A DNA stretch of 64,000 bases, taken from NCBI RefSeq assembly GCF_000165425.1, contig NW_001799344.1:191910-255909 (forward strand), read 5' to 3'. Position 1 is the stretch's first letter. Each line of letters begins with the position of its first letter. Both the position numbers and the translations under genes were made by a program. This stretch comes from Paramecium tetraurelia (lineage: Eukaryota > Ciliophora > Oligohymenophorea > Peniculida > Parameciidae). A model generated the notes under the pieces. It was not told where the DNA came from. It was given only the letters and a program-made list of their open reading frames with translations, and searched no databases. Positions 11,371-23,047 of the stretch are shown piece after piece.

Positions 11371-11696
11371 CTCCTTTTTGTACTTTTCAAATGGTTATTT
11401 GACACTATAAGTCATCAAAATATATAACTAAAAAAATAAATATGAAAAATAACAGATACTAAAATTGGAACGGCAATTAAGAAATAGCATGATGGTTTAC
11501 CAAAAAAATTCATTTAATTGAACTATTGCAAAAGTTTAAAATTTCAAGAAGGAAGTGGTTATGCTTGATTGAGGAAATCGTTTAAATAATTCTATGGAAG
11601 ATTGAAGTATTCTTATGATAACTGCTTTGATTGGAGTGTTCCATTTCTATGATAAATTAATATTATTTATATTTTATATTAAATTTACTCATCATA
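11371..11696 (+). other. Spacer with protein-like fragments
   Basis: One plus-strand frame shows LERQLRNSMMVYQKNSFN, then AKVQNFKKEVVMLD and ILMITALIGVFHFYDKLI, separated by TGA codons. The pattern (helix then hydrophobic tail) hints at a decayed small membrane-anchored protein, but I cannot name it. Confidence 0.25.
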
Positions 11697-12147
11697 ATGG
11701 AGAGAAGAGACGAGGATTGCAAATAATAAGGGCAATTTAATCAAAAGGATGATAAGTGCATCTATATCTCGTTCACGATATCCTTTAATGTTTTATTTGG
11801 AGGTCTATTTTACTATTATTCGCTAAATACTAGTAATGATCAATGTACATTGTTGAAGCAAACCGCTTTATATTTCACATTATATTGTTCCTGCAGCATC
11901 ATATTATCCATTCTAACTCTTATTGGAAATAAGACATTCAACGTCATCACAACTATTGAAGGTCTGATTAGAATGTTATTTTTGGTTTCGTTTTTGGTAA
12001 ACTTAATTAATTATTTAGATTGCTTATTTCTACAGTTTCTAATGCTATCATCTTTAATCACTCACGCTTATATATTTGACCTTACACGCATTACTATTTT
12101 TTATTACTTGTATGAAATCTTCAATAAATAAAACTAAATAACTATGA
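11697..12147 (+). CDS. Small four-helix membrane protein, unknown function
   Basis: 142 residues after a 22-nt intron (gtaaacttaa...tttag) in the middle. The first 24 residues are polar and charged. Hydrophobic helices follow, around FTISFNVLFGGLFYY, LYFTLYCSCSIILSILTL, LIRMLFLVSFLI and a C-terminal segment ending ITCMKSSINK. No family is recognised. Without the intron the frame runs far into low-complexity sequence, which favours the spliced model. Confidence 0.6.
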
Positions 12148-12249
12148 ATTTTAATTTGTTTTTAGTTGATGACTTGTATTTCATGTATATTAATTAATGT
12201 TATAAAATATACATTCATATGAATATTTATATTTTAATAGTTCTAATTA

Positions 12250-12658
12250 AATTTGATTCTTCCTCCTTTTTTTAAATTTTACATCACCATCAATTTTACA
12301 ATTTACCTGCTTACATTGTTTCTAGTGCCTTTTGGAATGTCATTATAAATGCAGACAGTTAAACCTCCTTATCTGCTATTATTGCAAATAATCAAAATAA
12401 AAAGTCAAATCTGTGATGGTACTACATATCTCAAGTAATGTATAAAGAATATATTTAATAATAATACTATGATCAATAACATCAATTATTTTCAAATCAA
12501 AACAGTTGAGGCTTCTACTATTACCTCAGTATTCTTTTAGCCAATTCTTTCTTTAGTTTTAGTATATTTGAAGCATCTTAATTATTTCCCATCCATTCTA
12601 TTATTTTAAACTTTATTCCAGAATTTCCATTTAAGACTGTTGTAGCAGTGTTATCCAT
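12250..12658 (-). pseudogene. Possible small minus-strand gene or relic
   Basis: A 53-codon frame opens at 12658 (MDNTATTVLNGNSG, IIEWMGNNQDASNILKLKKE) and stops at 12497. Further along the same strand a second protein-like piece, ADKEVQLSAFIMTFQKALET, ends with TGA near 12290. Several TGA codons separate them, and an intron of over 100 nt would be needed. That does not fit this genome, so a relic is the more likely reading. Family not recognised. Confidence 0.3.
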
Positions 12659-13161
12659 ATTAATTTAAAATTAATAATAAAAACTCCTATATAAACTGTA
12701 AAATTTAAGTCTATTGTACAAAATTAATTAAATAAAAAAGAGAACACTTTTGTTACTCTTCTAGATTTATGATATGATTATCATAAAAATGACCTGATTC
12801 ACAATTTTTATCAAATCTTATTTGTCTCTAAATTGTTTTTGACAAGTCAAATATGAATGAATAATCCATTTTAAGGTTTCAAAATTTTGGGTATAAGGTG
12901 CACAAATTTTATGGATTTACAAAAATAATTAGTTTGGATATAATTTGTAATTAATATTTTTGTTTGTGTTTTTCAATTAAAAATTATATTTATTTTATTT
13001 ATGTACCCTAAAAAGATTAATAGAACCTTACACGTTGGGAAGCATATTCAAAGAGAAGAATCTGTTAAAACTCTCATAATTGATAAATTGGTTTAAGATT
13101 ATGGAAGAAAAAATTAGTTGAATGTGAATGTAACTTATTTCTCTCAAAACATTAGTTAATT
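12659..13161. other. Intergenic AT-rich spacer
   Basis: AT-rich region between divergent units. No conserved coding segment or structured RNA is seen. Confidence 0.55.
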
Positions 13162-14702
13162 ATGGCATATGTAGATGACTTTTTTGTATGTTACAAAGCT
13201 AGTGAAGGAGCTGTGAGAGCACTTAAAGAAGAAATTAAGGAAGCCATCTTAAGACCAGAAAATGAAAAGCAATTAATGATACAGCGATTACATTAGCGTA
13301 TTTCTAGTATAATTGAAAATGATTGAAATAGGAAAGCAAAAGGAAGAGCAGTTAAAAACATTGACAAATCCGAAGGTTAGGGCATCATTGCCAGATAAAA
13401 TAGAGTAGGAAACCCAATTTGTTTAGATTGCAAAATAAAACAGAAAATAGTTCACAAATCAAATTAGGCAATACTCTGCCACTTGACGTATTGGAAGAAA
13501 GAAGGAAATCAATTTACAAGGTGGATGGTTCTGTAGATGAATGGGCTGCTATAATTAAATATGATACTCAATAGTTTTAGAAAGAATTAGAAGAACAGAA
13601 GAAATTATTATTGCTTAATCAATAAAAAATAAAAGAGGAATTAGATAGACAGGTAGCAGAAAAAGAGTCACGAAAATAAAAAGAAAAGAAGGAGGAATAA
13701 AATTATTATGCTACAAGTTAATAATAATTGATGGAGTTTGAAAAACAATAGGAATTACTAAAGGAAAGCAAAAAGTAATAATTATTACAAGAGAAATTTA
13801 TTCGAGACTAATAAGTTTATGTTGACAAAAGAAAGAAGTAATCATTTTATATGAGATAGAAAAGAGTAGAATTTAAACACTAAATAATATGAGGAAGAAA
13901 TGCTTGCCAAAGTGAAGGAAGAATTGAAAGCAGAAGATTAATAGTAGAAACGTAAGAGACTTGAATAAAAGGAGAAATTCTAATAGATACTTAAGTTAAA
14001 TGAAAATTTAAGGAAGAAGGTAAAGAGTATTTGAAATATAGGCAAAAGAAGAAGTTATACAAAGCAAGGAACACGAAAAATTGTTGCAAGAATAGTCAGC
14101 TTTAAAAGATCAGCTCGAAAATGAGAGAAAAGAGAAGTTCAAAAAAGATAAAGAAGAGAAGATTAAATAATTGATGAATAATTATAGTGAGTTTGTTATG
14201 AAAAATAAAAAGGATAATAAATAATTAGAAGATTCCTAAGGGGAATTCTGGGCAAAAAAGAACAGTGAACATAGTGCTTTCTTAGATTTTAAGAGCAATA
14301 CAAATAAAAAAGAATAATAACTTCAAATATCTTAAGATCTTTAGTAATAAATATTAGAAAAAAAAAGAAGGTATACTCTAGAAGTATCTGAAAAAAAGTA
14401 ACTATTTGAATAATAACTCCAAGAATAAAAAGCCTTGAAAAAATAGGATGAAGAGAGAAGAAATGTATATAATTTAATAATTTTAATAGAATATTCGATA
14501 AATGTATGTTCAAAATGCTGAAGACCTTAAAAAATAAATGACTAAAGGATACTTAAGTTAATCTCCTAAAAGAAAATAAAGTCCCAATGAAAGAATGGTG
14601 GGATATGAATTACTTTAAAATAAGAAATTACTTAAAAAAATAGCAAATGATAATTCTATTGGAATATCCATAACAAAATAAGAGATATCTATACCTGAAT
14701 GA
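13162..14702 (+). CDS. Long coiled-coil protein, unknown function
   Basis: 474 residues after removing five introns (25, 22, 22, 22 and 25 nt). The N-terminus (MAYVDDFFVCYKASEGAVRA) is followed by a short globular-looking piece, SIYKVDGSVDEWAAIIKYD. Nearly 300 residues of E/K/Q-rich coiled coil come next, then a basic tail (GYLSQSPKRKQSPNERMVG). No known domain is seen. By composition it could be an axonemal or basal-body component, but this is inference only. Exons were chosen so that the frame stays open and each intron is GTA..TAG. Confidence 0.75.
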
Positions 14703-14962
14703 AAAATATCTATTTATTTTTCAATTAATACATAATTTAATATAATTAAAATTGTATGCTTCATTTTAGACTGATTGAATATAAAATAAATAGAACAAAT
14801 TTTGCATGTATAAAATTTGTAAAATTTATTCTACTCATGAGCAAGTTAAGTAAAAATTACGATTGATATAAATAATTATAACAATTAACTAATAGTCTTA
14901 ATAGTTTAACTCGTCTATTAAATAAAATTAAAAAATAATAAATAAAAACTTGTAATTCAATT
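14703..14962. other. Intergenic AT-rich spacer
   Basis: Short AT-rich spacer between two same-strand coiled-coil genes; nothing else seen. Confidence 0.6.
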
Positions 14963-16092
14963 ATGAATACAACAATTTTAGATCTCTTTACATAAATTAA
15001 AGAATTGTACCCATGTAACTTATTTGATTACTCTAGAGTAAGATTTAGCTGAATTTCATTAAAAATGTAAAAATGATGATGAATATGAAAACATCATAAA
15101 ATAAACTAACAATGCTAAAAGCAAATTCGAGTCAACAGAAGACCAATAAACTTTGATTAATTAATTAAAAAACATCATCAATGATGTTAAAATTGCTCAT
15201 AAGAAATCTCTACTTTCAGCTAAACAGTTTGAAATCTCCTCTGCTGAAAAAGAGAAAGGTATTTATTTTACATATTCTATCAAATTAGCCCTAAATGAAA
15301 ATGCTAATTTGAATAAATAAATTGGTGATTTTGAGATTTATAGAAATGCATAAAATATTTAATAAGAATGCTTAAAGGAATATTATAATATGGTTATATA
15401 GAAAGAAAAATAAAAGTCATAAGATTTCATTGAAGGGATTTAATAGGAATTTGAAGAAATTTAAAATAAATTAGAAAATGCATTACTTGCAAAGCAAAAG
15501 AATGAAAAAGAATATGGAACTTTAATAGAAAAGTATAAGGACAAAAAATCTTATGTTGAATAAAGAAACTAATATTTTGAATTAGAAATTAAAAAATTGT
15601 GTAAGAAATAATAAATATGAAATACAATAGAATCATAAAGGAAGGAGAAATTCACTCAGATGTTTGAATAGATCAACATTCTCAATAAATCCTTACGTTC
15701 AGAGGTAGATGAGAATGGAAAATTAGAGATATTGAGGAAGGATGAAGCCCTTGTAGATAAACATCTTAATCCTTATCTCTAAAAAGAATCTGAATTTAAT
15801 TAACTAATAGAAAAAACAAATCAACTGATTAATCTCTATAACTTAGAAGCACAAAAAGTAAAGATCTCATTTTATCAAAGCTTTTCAAATAAATTTGTGA
15901 TAATGAATAGAAAATTTAAACAAATTAAAAAACTTCTGAAAAGTCAGGCATTTTCATTTATGATTAGGCTAAAGAAGTAACTCTATTTGCATATCATAGT
16001 ATAAAGGATTGTTGCAATTGTTATAATAAAAATAGGAACAAAGATAATAATTATAAAATTTAAAGCTTAGTCTATAAAAGTAATTAAAATGA
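14963..16092 (+). CDS. Coiled-coil protein, unknown function
   Basis: 333 residues after removing introns of 22, 30, 30, 23 and 23 nt. It opens MNTTILDLFTQIKELYP and continues as mixed helical and coiled-coil sequence with few prolines, ending in a glutamine-rich tail (GLLQLLQQKQEQRQQLQNLK). A short sheet-like piece (EKSGIFIYDQAKE) sits near the C-terminus. No family is recognised. It is tandem with the preceding coiled-coil gene and on the same strand. Confidence 0.7.
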
Positions 16093-16268
16093 ATAAAATT
16101 TTATGAGTATTTATTAAGTATAATATAATGATATGAATCTAACTAGGTTAATAGTACTTTAAAATATAAAATAATTTTTAACAAGTGAATATATTATTTT
16201 AATAAAAAGGATAGATAATAAATTAAAAATTAATAAGGGTATTTATTAATCCATAAAATATTTGCAAA

Positions 16269-16532
16269 TCAATCAGATGTTTATTCTAACTTTCCTAAAA
16301 ACTCCATTGTTGTTTGAAGAGTCTCATTCTTTCTCTCGAAACATCTCGATAGACAGATTTTTTCCCTATCAGACAAATCCTTTTTTTTGTAATCTTTAAT
16401 GCAAAATTTGCTGCAAACTTAGTAAATATTCATCAAGGATAATTTCATAGATGTTGTAATTGATTACTTTATTCTTTCATTCTTCTGTTGAATTGTAATG
16501 TTTTGGTGAATATGTGTATCGTGATCAGACAT
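16269..16532 (-). CDS. Small Tim (Tim9/Tim10-type) mitochondrial chaperone
   Basis: 87 residues, no intron. The twin CX3C motif is visible as CSKFC and, 22 residues on, CLSRC, the signature of the small Tim proteins. These form hexamers in the mitochondrial intermembrane space and escort hydrophobic precursors to the TIM22 and SAM complexes. The flanking helices (KDYKKKDLSDREK, FERKNETLQTTMEFLG) fit the family, as does the length. It could be Tim8, 9, 10 or 13; I cannot distinguish these by eye. The start is only 10 bases from the divergent gene at 16543. Confidence 0.85.
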
Positions 16533-16542
16533 TAATTATTAA

Positions 16543-17106
16543 ATGAATTATAATTATAAATATCTCGTACAATCACCTAAAAAACAACTTCAACCCAAAG
16601 TCACAATCAAATATAGTACAGCTATCAATTTGGATCATATTCCTAAATTCTCATACGGATCCCCCAGAAGTCTGGCAAGACAAATAACGAACCTAAGTCC
16701 TACAGTTCAATTAAATAGTTCTAGAAACAAAAAAACTGTTGAATCAAAAAGTCCATCTCCATTGATTGAGTCAAATTGGTTAAACATAAATAAAATAAAA
16801 AAGAAAATTGAACTTTTCGAGAATCTGAATTATGGACACCCTAAAATATTTCATAAATTGTCACCTGATTAAATGATTCCAACATAATTGTCGATACCAA
16901 TAACTGCTCATGCTAAAAAACGGATTATGATTAAAAAAAAGTGCGAACCTGATCGTATAGCAAGGTCAAACACTTAACATTCAATGGGTAGATAGGAAAT
17001 GAAAAATAACACATCACCATCCAGAGTTCTCTAAAAAAGAAAAAATAAAAAAGACCCTTCAGGAGAATTGAATGGATGGTAAGGATAGTATGTGGAACAT
17101 TTTGAT
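16543..17106 (+). CDS. Basic low-complexity protein, unknown function
   Basis: 187 residues, no intron, TGA stop at 17104. It is rich in S, P, K and N, for example YSTAINLDHIPKFSYGSPRS and VESKSPSPLIESNWL, and ends in an acidic GQYVEHFDDF. There is no recognised domain and it is probably largely disordered. The proposed promoter region is shared with the small Tim gene across 10 bases. The uninterrupted frame beyond a TAA at 16870, with unchanged character, supports reading TAA as Gln. Confidence 0.6.
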
Positions 17107-17521
17107 GATTTTATATGAATTTATTTGAACTAAAACTACTCCTATCTAATTATTATTAGGAATAACTGAGGTTATTCAATTTTAGAGTCTTTTTTAGAAT
17201 GCGTAGTGAAATAGTAATTAATTTTGTGTATTTTTGAGGTAATGTAAATATTGAAAAATTTAATTAATAAAAATAAAAAAATTAATTTGTGATGACACTC
17301 TTAGGACACCTTCAGAGACTTTATGTCAATGAGATGTTAGTTACCTGTCTGATATTAATATACTATTTATACTATATATAAAAGTATTTAAGCAAAGTTT
17401 AAGCACAGAAATCATAAAGACATAGCTAGACATATGTTAATGTCATTATTAACAATATTCATGATATTGTTTAGATTTCAACTTAAATTTATTAGATATT
17501 CCTTTGGATTATATTTAAAAT
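17107..17521. other. Intergenic spacer between convergent genes
   Basis: AT-rich 3' spacer; no supported gene, RNA or repeat. Confidence 0.6.
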
Positions 17522-18130
17522 TCAAAATTTGTAGCCTAGTTGTTATAGCTTCTGCATGAGTGTTTGTATTTTACTATCCTTCAATTTCACTAATTATTCT
17601 AGTTTTGTAATCTTAAGCTCGAGTATTCCAATAGTTTCTCTCTACTCTTAAATTAATTAGTCTTTCTCATTTGTCATTGATTGTTAGAGTTGGTCTGAAT
17701 TATGATGACTTGGAGATTTTTACGTTTCCGGTAATTGAGATTCATTTTCCTTGAAGTATTTTATTTTTTCTTAAACTATTTTTAAAACACGTTCGATTGC
17801 TCTATCTTCAACCTGGATTACTGAATCAATATCCTTTTATGCTAATTGAAACCCTAATTTTTTTAGCACCTTTCATAGTAGAAGTATAAATACTTTGGTA
17901 TTTAGTGTGCTCCAATTGTATTATTTTGTTTATGTTGAATTGGCTTATGAATAGTTATGCAATTCAACCAACTTAGGAAAGTAATGATGTACAATTTCAG
18001 CCATTAATACACCATCTGCAAAATCTCTTCCTATATTTTTTTTTGGCCTTGAGAGTGGGATTATGTCTACCCATGTATAGATATCGTTCACTTCTTGTTC
18101 GGTTAGTGTAGGTGAATCCATTTTACTCAT
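17522..18130 (-). CDS. SPEF1: SPEF1/CLAMP-type calponin-homology microtubule protein
   Basis: 194 residues after one 24-nt intron. The N-terminal domain reads DIYTWVDIIPLSRPKKNI, RDFADGVLMAEIVHHYFPKL and VELHNYSQANSTQTK. These are the diagnostic blocks of the SPEF1 calponin-homology domain. The C-terminal 60 residues form a coiled coil (QSMTNEKDQLIQEQRETIGI). SPEF1 binds and bundles microtubules in cilia, including the central pair, and in cortical arrays. Length fits the family's compact members. Confidence 0.92.
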
Positions 18131-18318
18131 TATTTAATTTTATATAAAATAAAGGGAGAAACAATCAAAATTATAATATTTAGTTTAGATCATTAGACAA
18201 AATTATTTAATGAATAGCAGTTAAAATACTTGATGATTAATGGATTTTAAATTAATAATAACTGCTTTTTAAAAAGTCAAAATAAAAACATTATAAAATT
18301 GACATAATATTTAAACAC
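18131..18318. other. Intergenic spacer
   Basis: Short AT-rich spacer between divergent SPEF1 and cyclin genes; nothing else seen. Confidence 0.6.
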
Positions 18319-19241
18319 ATGCATTAAAATCAAGGGGGACGTGTATTTGGAAGACATCTTGATAATTATGCTGAAAAGGCGTTGAAGGATGCAAAAGAGA
18401 GAAGAAATGGAACAATTGATGAAATAGGAGGGAAAGAAAATGTGATCAATGATGCTGTTCTGACAAAGGATGGCTGGTTCAAAATGGATTGTCCTGAGAA
18501 GGTTTTGCAATATCAATAAGAAATTTATGAGTTCCTTCATTAAAGAGAATAGGAGAGCTAGGGATTATAACTTTCGATTAATCAAAGGAAAATCAATGAA
18601 ACTATGCGAAATACTACAGTACTTATCATCGCTAGAAAAAGATTAGGTTTGTAATCAAGTAGGCCAAACTATATAATATGAAATCGGAAACTTTATTCCA
18701 AACCGTTGATCTCATAGATTAAGCAATTCAACATATAAATCCTGAAGCAGACAGATTGGAGCTCATCGCTATAACTTGTTTGTTTATAGCATCCAAATAT
18801 GAAGAAATATACCCACCTCCATTGGGAGTATTGCTTAGAGGCACAGAATTAAGAGTTCGAGAAGTTATTGACATGGAGAAGGAGATACTATATAAATTAA
18901 ATTTTAATGTTATAAGTGATAATACATTAATTTGGTTGCAATTGATAGGAGAATTATTGGGGTGCAATAAAAGATATTTGGATTTGATAAAACAAAGATC
19001 AATGTAATGTATATATGTATTTCAAAGGTATTTGGCAGAACTTAGTTTAAGCAGTGATAGATTTCTAAGCATAAAGAAATCAACAATAGCGTTGACAATT
19101 TTTCTGGCAGTGGAAATATAGTTTGGATATCAAAAGACACAATTCCAATGGGATCGTTTGTCTCAGCATTCCAAACCTAGTAAGGATTCTAAGTCCATTA
19201 AGATTATTTGCCTATTGCTTAAAAAATTGATATTGATATGA
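18319..19241 (+). CDS. Mitotic-type cyclin
   Basis: Cyclin box residues are clear: LSINQRKINETMRN, SETLFQTVDLIDQAIQ, LIAITCLFIASKYEEIYPP, VIDMEKEILYKLNFNV and the C-terminal fold RYLAELSLSSDRFLSIKKS. An N-terminal region of about 75 residues precedes the box. Cyclins activate CDKs; the group (A/B-like) is inferred from MR(x)nKSETLF spacing. The junction near 18619 is odd. A 17-nt intron (18619-18635) gives an open frame of 301 residues with two or three extra residues in the box. The more usual 28-nt intron there (18619-18646) would break the frame. So this is either an exceptionally short intron or a frameshifted gene. Confidence 0.75.
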
Positions 19242-19329
19242 TTATTTACTTTATGTTTCTATTTAAGATTCAAATTTGAGTAACAAATGAAGGAATTCAA
19301 AATGTATTTTAATATTTAATAATGATATA

Positions 19330-20235
19330 TCATTGTTATTATGACTGTTACTATTAGCTTGGTTGTGATCTTGGTTACTGAGATGGCACTTGTTATGGTT
19401 GATGGGATGGCTAATGGGATTGTTGATGGGATTAGGGTGGTTATTATGATGGTTGCTAAGGTCTGGCTACAGGAGCAGGAGGGTATTGTTGAAGTGGCTA
19501 TGCGAATTGTGGAACCATTCTTGATGCAATCAAAGGTTATTGAACATATTGGACTGGTTGTTGTTGAACATATTAAACTGGTTGTGGAACATATTGAACA
19601 GATTGTTAGACATATGGTTGTTGAACTACAGAAACAGCTTATTGCACATATTGTGTGGGTTATTAGTGAACAACTTATCTCTCCACTGGATAATACTCAA
19701 CTCTTTCTTAGTATCTATCGACAGGTACATACTCTATTATATATATATTTATTAAAATTACCGGTATATTTCTCTTGGAAAACTTAGGGGATGTATTCTG
19801 TTTGATATTCAACAGCATAGTAATCAGTCACTCTGGTTTCTCTTGGAACATAGGAGACGACTTCTTATTCTTCATATTCAATGACAGCTTTTTAATAAGG
19901 CACATATTCGATTCTTGATTCCCCTTTGATTGATTGATGCTAAGAATAAATTCAAAATTTACTTAAGCAACTGGAGCCACAGGTGCAACAGCGTATTGCT
20001 AAACTGGAACAGAGGCGATGGGAGCAACAGGCACTTGAGCCACTGGTGCATATTAAACTGGAGCCACATAAGATTATCTAACTGGGGAAGCTGGATAATA
20101 AGGTTGTGGCTAGAAAGCATTTGGATATGCTTGGGGTAAGACAGCATTTGGATAGGTGGGAGCAACTGTTCTTGCTTATGGTTAAGGAGCTTGAGTTTTT
20201 GGTTATGGTTATTAGGATTAGGGATGATTAGACAT
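19330..20235 (-). CDS. Alveolin-like, Pro/Gln/Tyr-rich cortical cytoskeleton protein
   Basis: 284 residues after introns of 23 and 28 nt. The N-terminal third is P/Q/A/V-rich with repeats such as VAPVAQVPVAPIASVPV. The core carries the charged VP/Y repeats of alveolin/articulin proteins: SRIEYVPYQKAVIEYEEQE, SYVPRETRVTDYY, EYVPVDRYQERVEYYPVERQ. The C-terminus returns to Q/P-rich repeats (VQYVPQPVQYVQQQPVQYVQ). Alveolins build the membrane skeleton beneath alveolar sacs (the epiplasm of ciliates). Assignment rests on repeat style, so it could be an epiplasmin or another cortical protein. The opposite strand carries long spurious frames because of the biased composition. Confidence 0.7.
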
Positions 20236-20647
20236 AGTTAATTTCAATAAATTCAAAAATTAATATTAAAATTTGATCGTAATATTAATTTAAAAACAGA
20301 AAAATTAATATGCACCAGCAATCGTAAGGATAAGAATTATTAATCAATGATAACTAATTTTATTCCAATTCTATATCATATTGATATTTGTATTAATTTT
20401 ATATATTATTAATATAAAAACAGAATTTCGTATTAAACTAGTAGTAAATTTAAAAGCAATATATAAGTATAATGATAGTCATTTAATCGTGATCACTTCA
20501 TGATTTATATAACTTTTGTGAATTTTCTTGAAGTTATCAAATTAAGAAGAATTAACAGAAAGCACGAATTCTCATTTAATTGAGTGGTTGATTATTTTTT
20601 TGTTCTTATTGTCTATAACCAATTTGCCTTGTCTCATATTTAATTTA
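20236..20647. other. Intergenic AT-rich spacer between divergent genes
   Basis: AT-rich, no supported gene or RNA. It holds the upstream regions of the alveolin-like and VHS-domain genes. Confidence 0.6.
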
Positions 20648-23047
20648 ATGGAATTACAAAGTACATTAAGATCCTACTTAAGTTCGTTTGAAACATATTC
20701 TTATGTAAGAGATATAAAATTAAGAGTGTTGTATGGTGACAAGTACGAATTTAGTTTGAAAATAGAATGCATATTAAAATAGTTCAATAATGCTTGGCTG
20801 CTTTTCTTATAGATAAAGAGGAATCACCCATCTTAAGACTCTTGACACTCAAAGTAAGAATCCAACCATAATCTTATGTGTAGTTCAATAAGGAATTAGC
20901 CGAGACATTCAATGAAGATTATATACATCTGATGTAAAAAATCGTTCTCCAAAAAATGGAATAGATTGCTCTATTCCAAAAGGAGTCACAAGATAGTGAC
21001 AGAGGGAAATTGTACTTTTTAGGCCAACAGAAACCTCATTAAGGTATGTAGAGTACAAAAGTAGTTAAGGCAACCAAGAATTACAGGCACTGGGAGATCA
21101 ATTCTTCAGAGTGACTCTGGAATGTATTCGAATCTGGGGCAGATGGTTTCCCTTAGATAAATAACACCATAGACTCAGTTTATATCGTGTAGCTTATGAG
21201 AGATTATACAAAATCGGAGTTCACTTTCCAGAAATCCAATATTTTGATCTTCATTAAATTCATACCAATTTGCCTTCAACATTCCCTCCTCTTTCCATGA
21301 TGTTGCAATTGAAACGAGTAATGAGTGTTCACCTGCACTCGACAACAAAAGAAATCTGCAGATACCTGGAGTCTCATTTGCCTGAAGAGTATCATTAAAC
21401 CCAATATTCATCATTTGCTGAATTATTTTAAACCATAGTCAAAAAACATATACTTAACAAAAATAAATAGGCAAAAATTGCAAACATGTTTTTTGTAAAA
21501 GAATAAAAACTTAATGAAAGCAAATAATAAGAAAGCACTGATGAATGGACTCAACTCTCAAGATTGTAAATAGAAAATCAACAACTTTAATGTCTTAATA
21601 ATATGCATCAATAAAAAATGTAAGAATTGTAATAATAAATTATTCAAACTCAAAATTAAAATTCCCTTTTGCAGCAATAACTCAAAGATAAGGAATACTT
21701 AATTCAAAAATTAGAAACCGAGTACAAGAAAATTGAAAAAAAGTTTGTATCTTTGCTTGAAGAATATAGAAAAACTCATGATTCTAAAAATCCTTATATT
21801 CTGGCTTAATTTGAAAAAAATGTATAAAATCTAAATAAATTAATTAGTCAGCAGAATTTAAAATTGAGTTTGGCCTCACTTATAGGGAAGTCGATTGTTT
21901 TAAGTTGAGAGCTGAGAATGAATACCTTATCAAACAACTAGATGAACAAGAAGATTTATATCATAAAATAAAACATGAAAAAGAAGTATTACTAACAGAA
22001 AATAAGGTATTGACTACAAAATTATCCAACTTATCCAAAAGATCAATAAATGGGAATAAAATAGAACTAGAACCTAATCAAGAAATTGAATAATTGAAAT
22101 TTTACAAATAAAAATCGAATCTTGTTCAATATGAATAAACTATGATCTCCTAAAAGAGATAAATAACATAATTAAAAGATCAATTACTTCAATTGAATGA
22201 TAAAAAAAATAGTGTCACAAGTTAAACATGGGGAATCAGTACAAAATCTAATTCCAGAAGAAACATTAATGAATTATAGGCTTGTAATATACAATCATTA
22301 AAATAACTTGAAATTTAGAAAACTCCTTAGAGATAATCCAAAATTATAATGCCCCCTATTTTAGATTATGATGCAACCATATTTGCTATCAATCCTATCA
22401 TTTTTAATACTAGATTTAGATAAGCTTGTTTTGCATCAAAATCTATTATACATTAAGATGATAAAATATAAATTAACACAAGCACCTAATTATCAATAAC
22501 AACACTATTTGTAACATTAACTATAACAAATAAGTCTTCAAATAAAATAAAAGATTTAAGTCTAAAATTACAAAGTTCAGAGAAGTTGCAAGTTTAAATT
22601 TTAAACGATTTAAATCATATCATGAATCCTGAGGAAAGCCAAGTGTTATAAATTTCTATTGAAATCAAAGACATACCATTTTCAATTTTGGAAGCATCAC
22701 TTACATATATGGATAGAACTATTTCATTGGGAATCCCTTGTACAATCAATAAATTTTTGACATTCAATTCTTGTTAATAATTACCAACTTCTTATTTCTA
22801 TCAAAGCAAACCTTTTCTAACCGGGTTCTAGAGTTCTATACCTAATCTTCTGTCTGAATTTGAGATAGTTAGTCAATCTGAAAATGAGGTATCAGTTTTA
22901 GGCTCTGCTGAATATTTGAATGAAGAATACGAGATTATGATATCTTGCAGAAAGTCTATGATGTAAATAAAAATGAATGGTAGATATAATGATAAACTTG
23001 CTAAGACAATCATATCTACTTACTAAGGATTATTTTTGAAAAGGTGA
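20648..23047 (+). CDS. VHS-domain protein with coiled coil and adaptin-ear-like C-terminus
   Basis: 763 residues after introns of 29, 30, 26 and 23 nt. The first 230 residues form a VHS-like helical solenoid: EESPILRLLTLK, ELAETFNEDYIHLMQKIV, LECIRIWGRWFP and AYERLYKIGVHFPEIQ. The last two match the final VHS helices (…IQSW…, IYEDLRRKGLEFP in TOM1). A glutamine-rich coiled coil spans about 300-480. The last 170 residues begin LFVTLTITNKSSNKIKDLSL and read as a beta-sandwich like the gamma/alpha-adaptin ear. This layout resembles GGA clathrin adaptors, with the GAT replaced by a coiled coil. A role in ubiquitin- or clathrin-dependent sorting at Golgi or endosomes is inference. Confidence 0.65.

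Noticed and set aside
19341-19787. Long plus-strand frame rich in V, E and H (MTVTISLVVILVTEMALVM)
   Set aside because: It is the antisense of the repetitive alveolin-like gene; the Val/Glu/His pattern is what Pro/Gln/Tyr codons give on the other strand.
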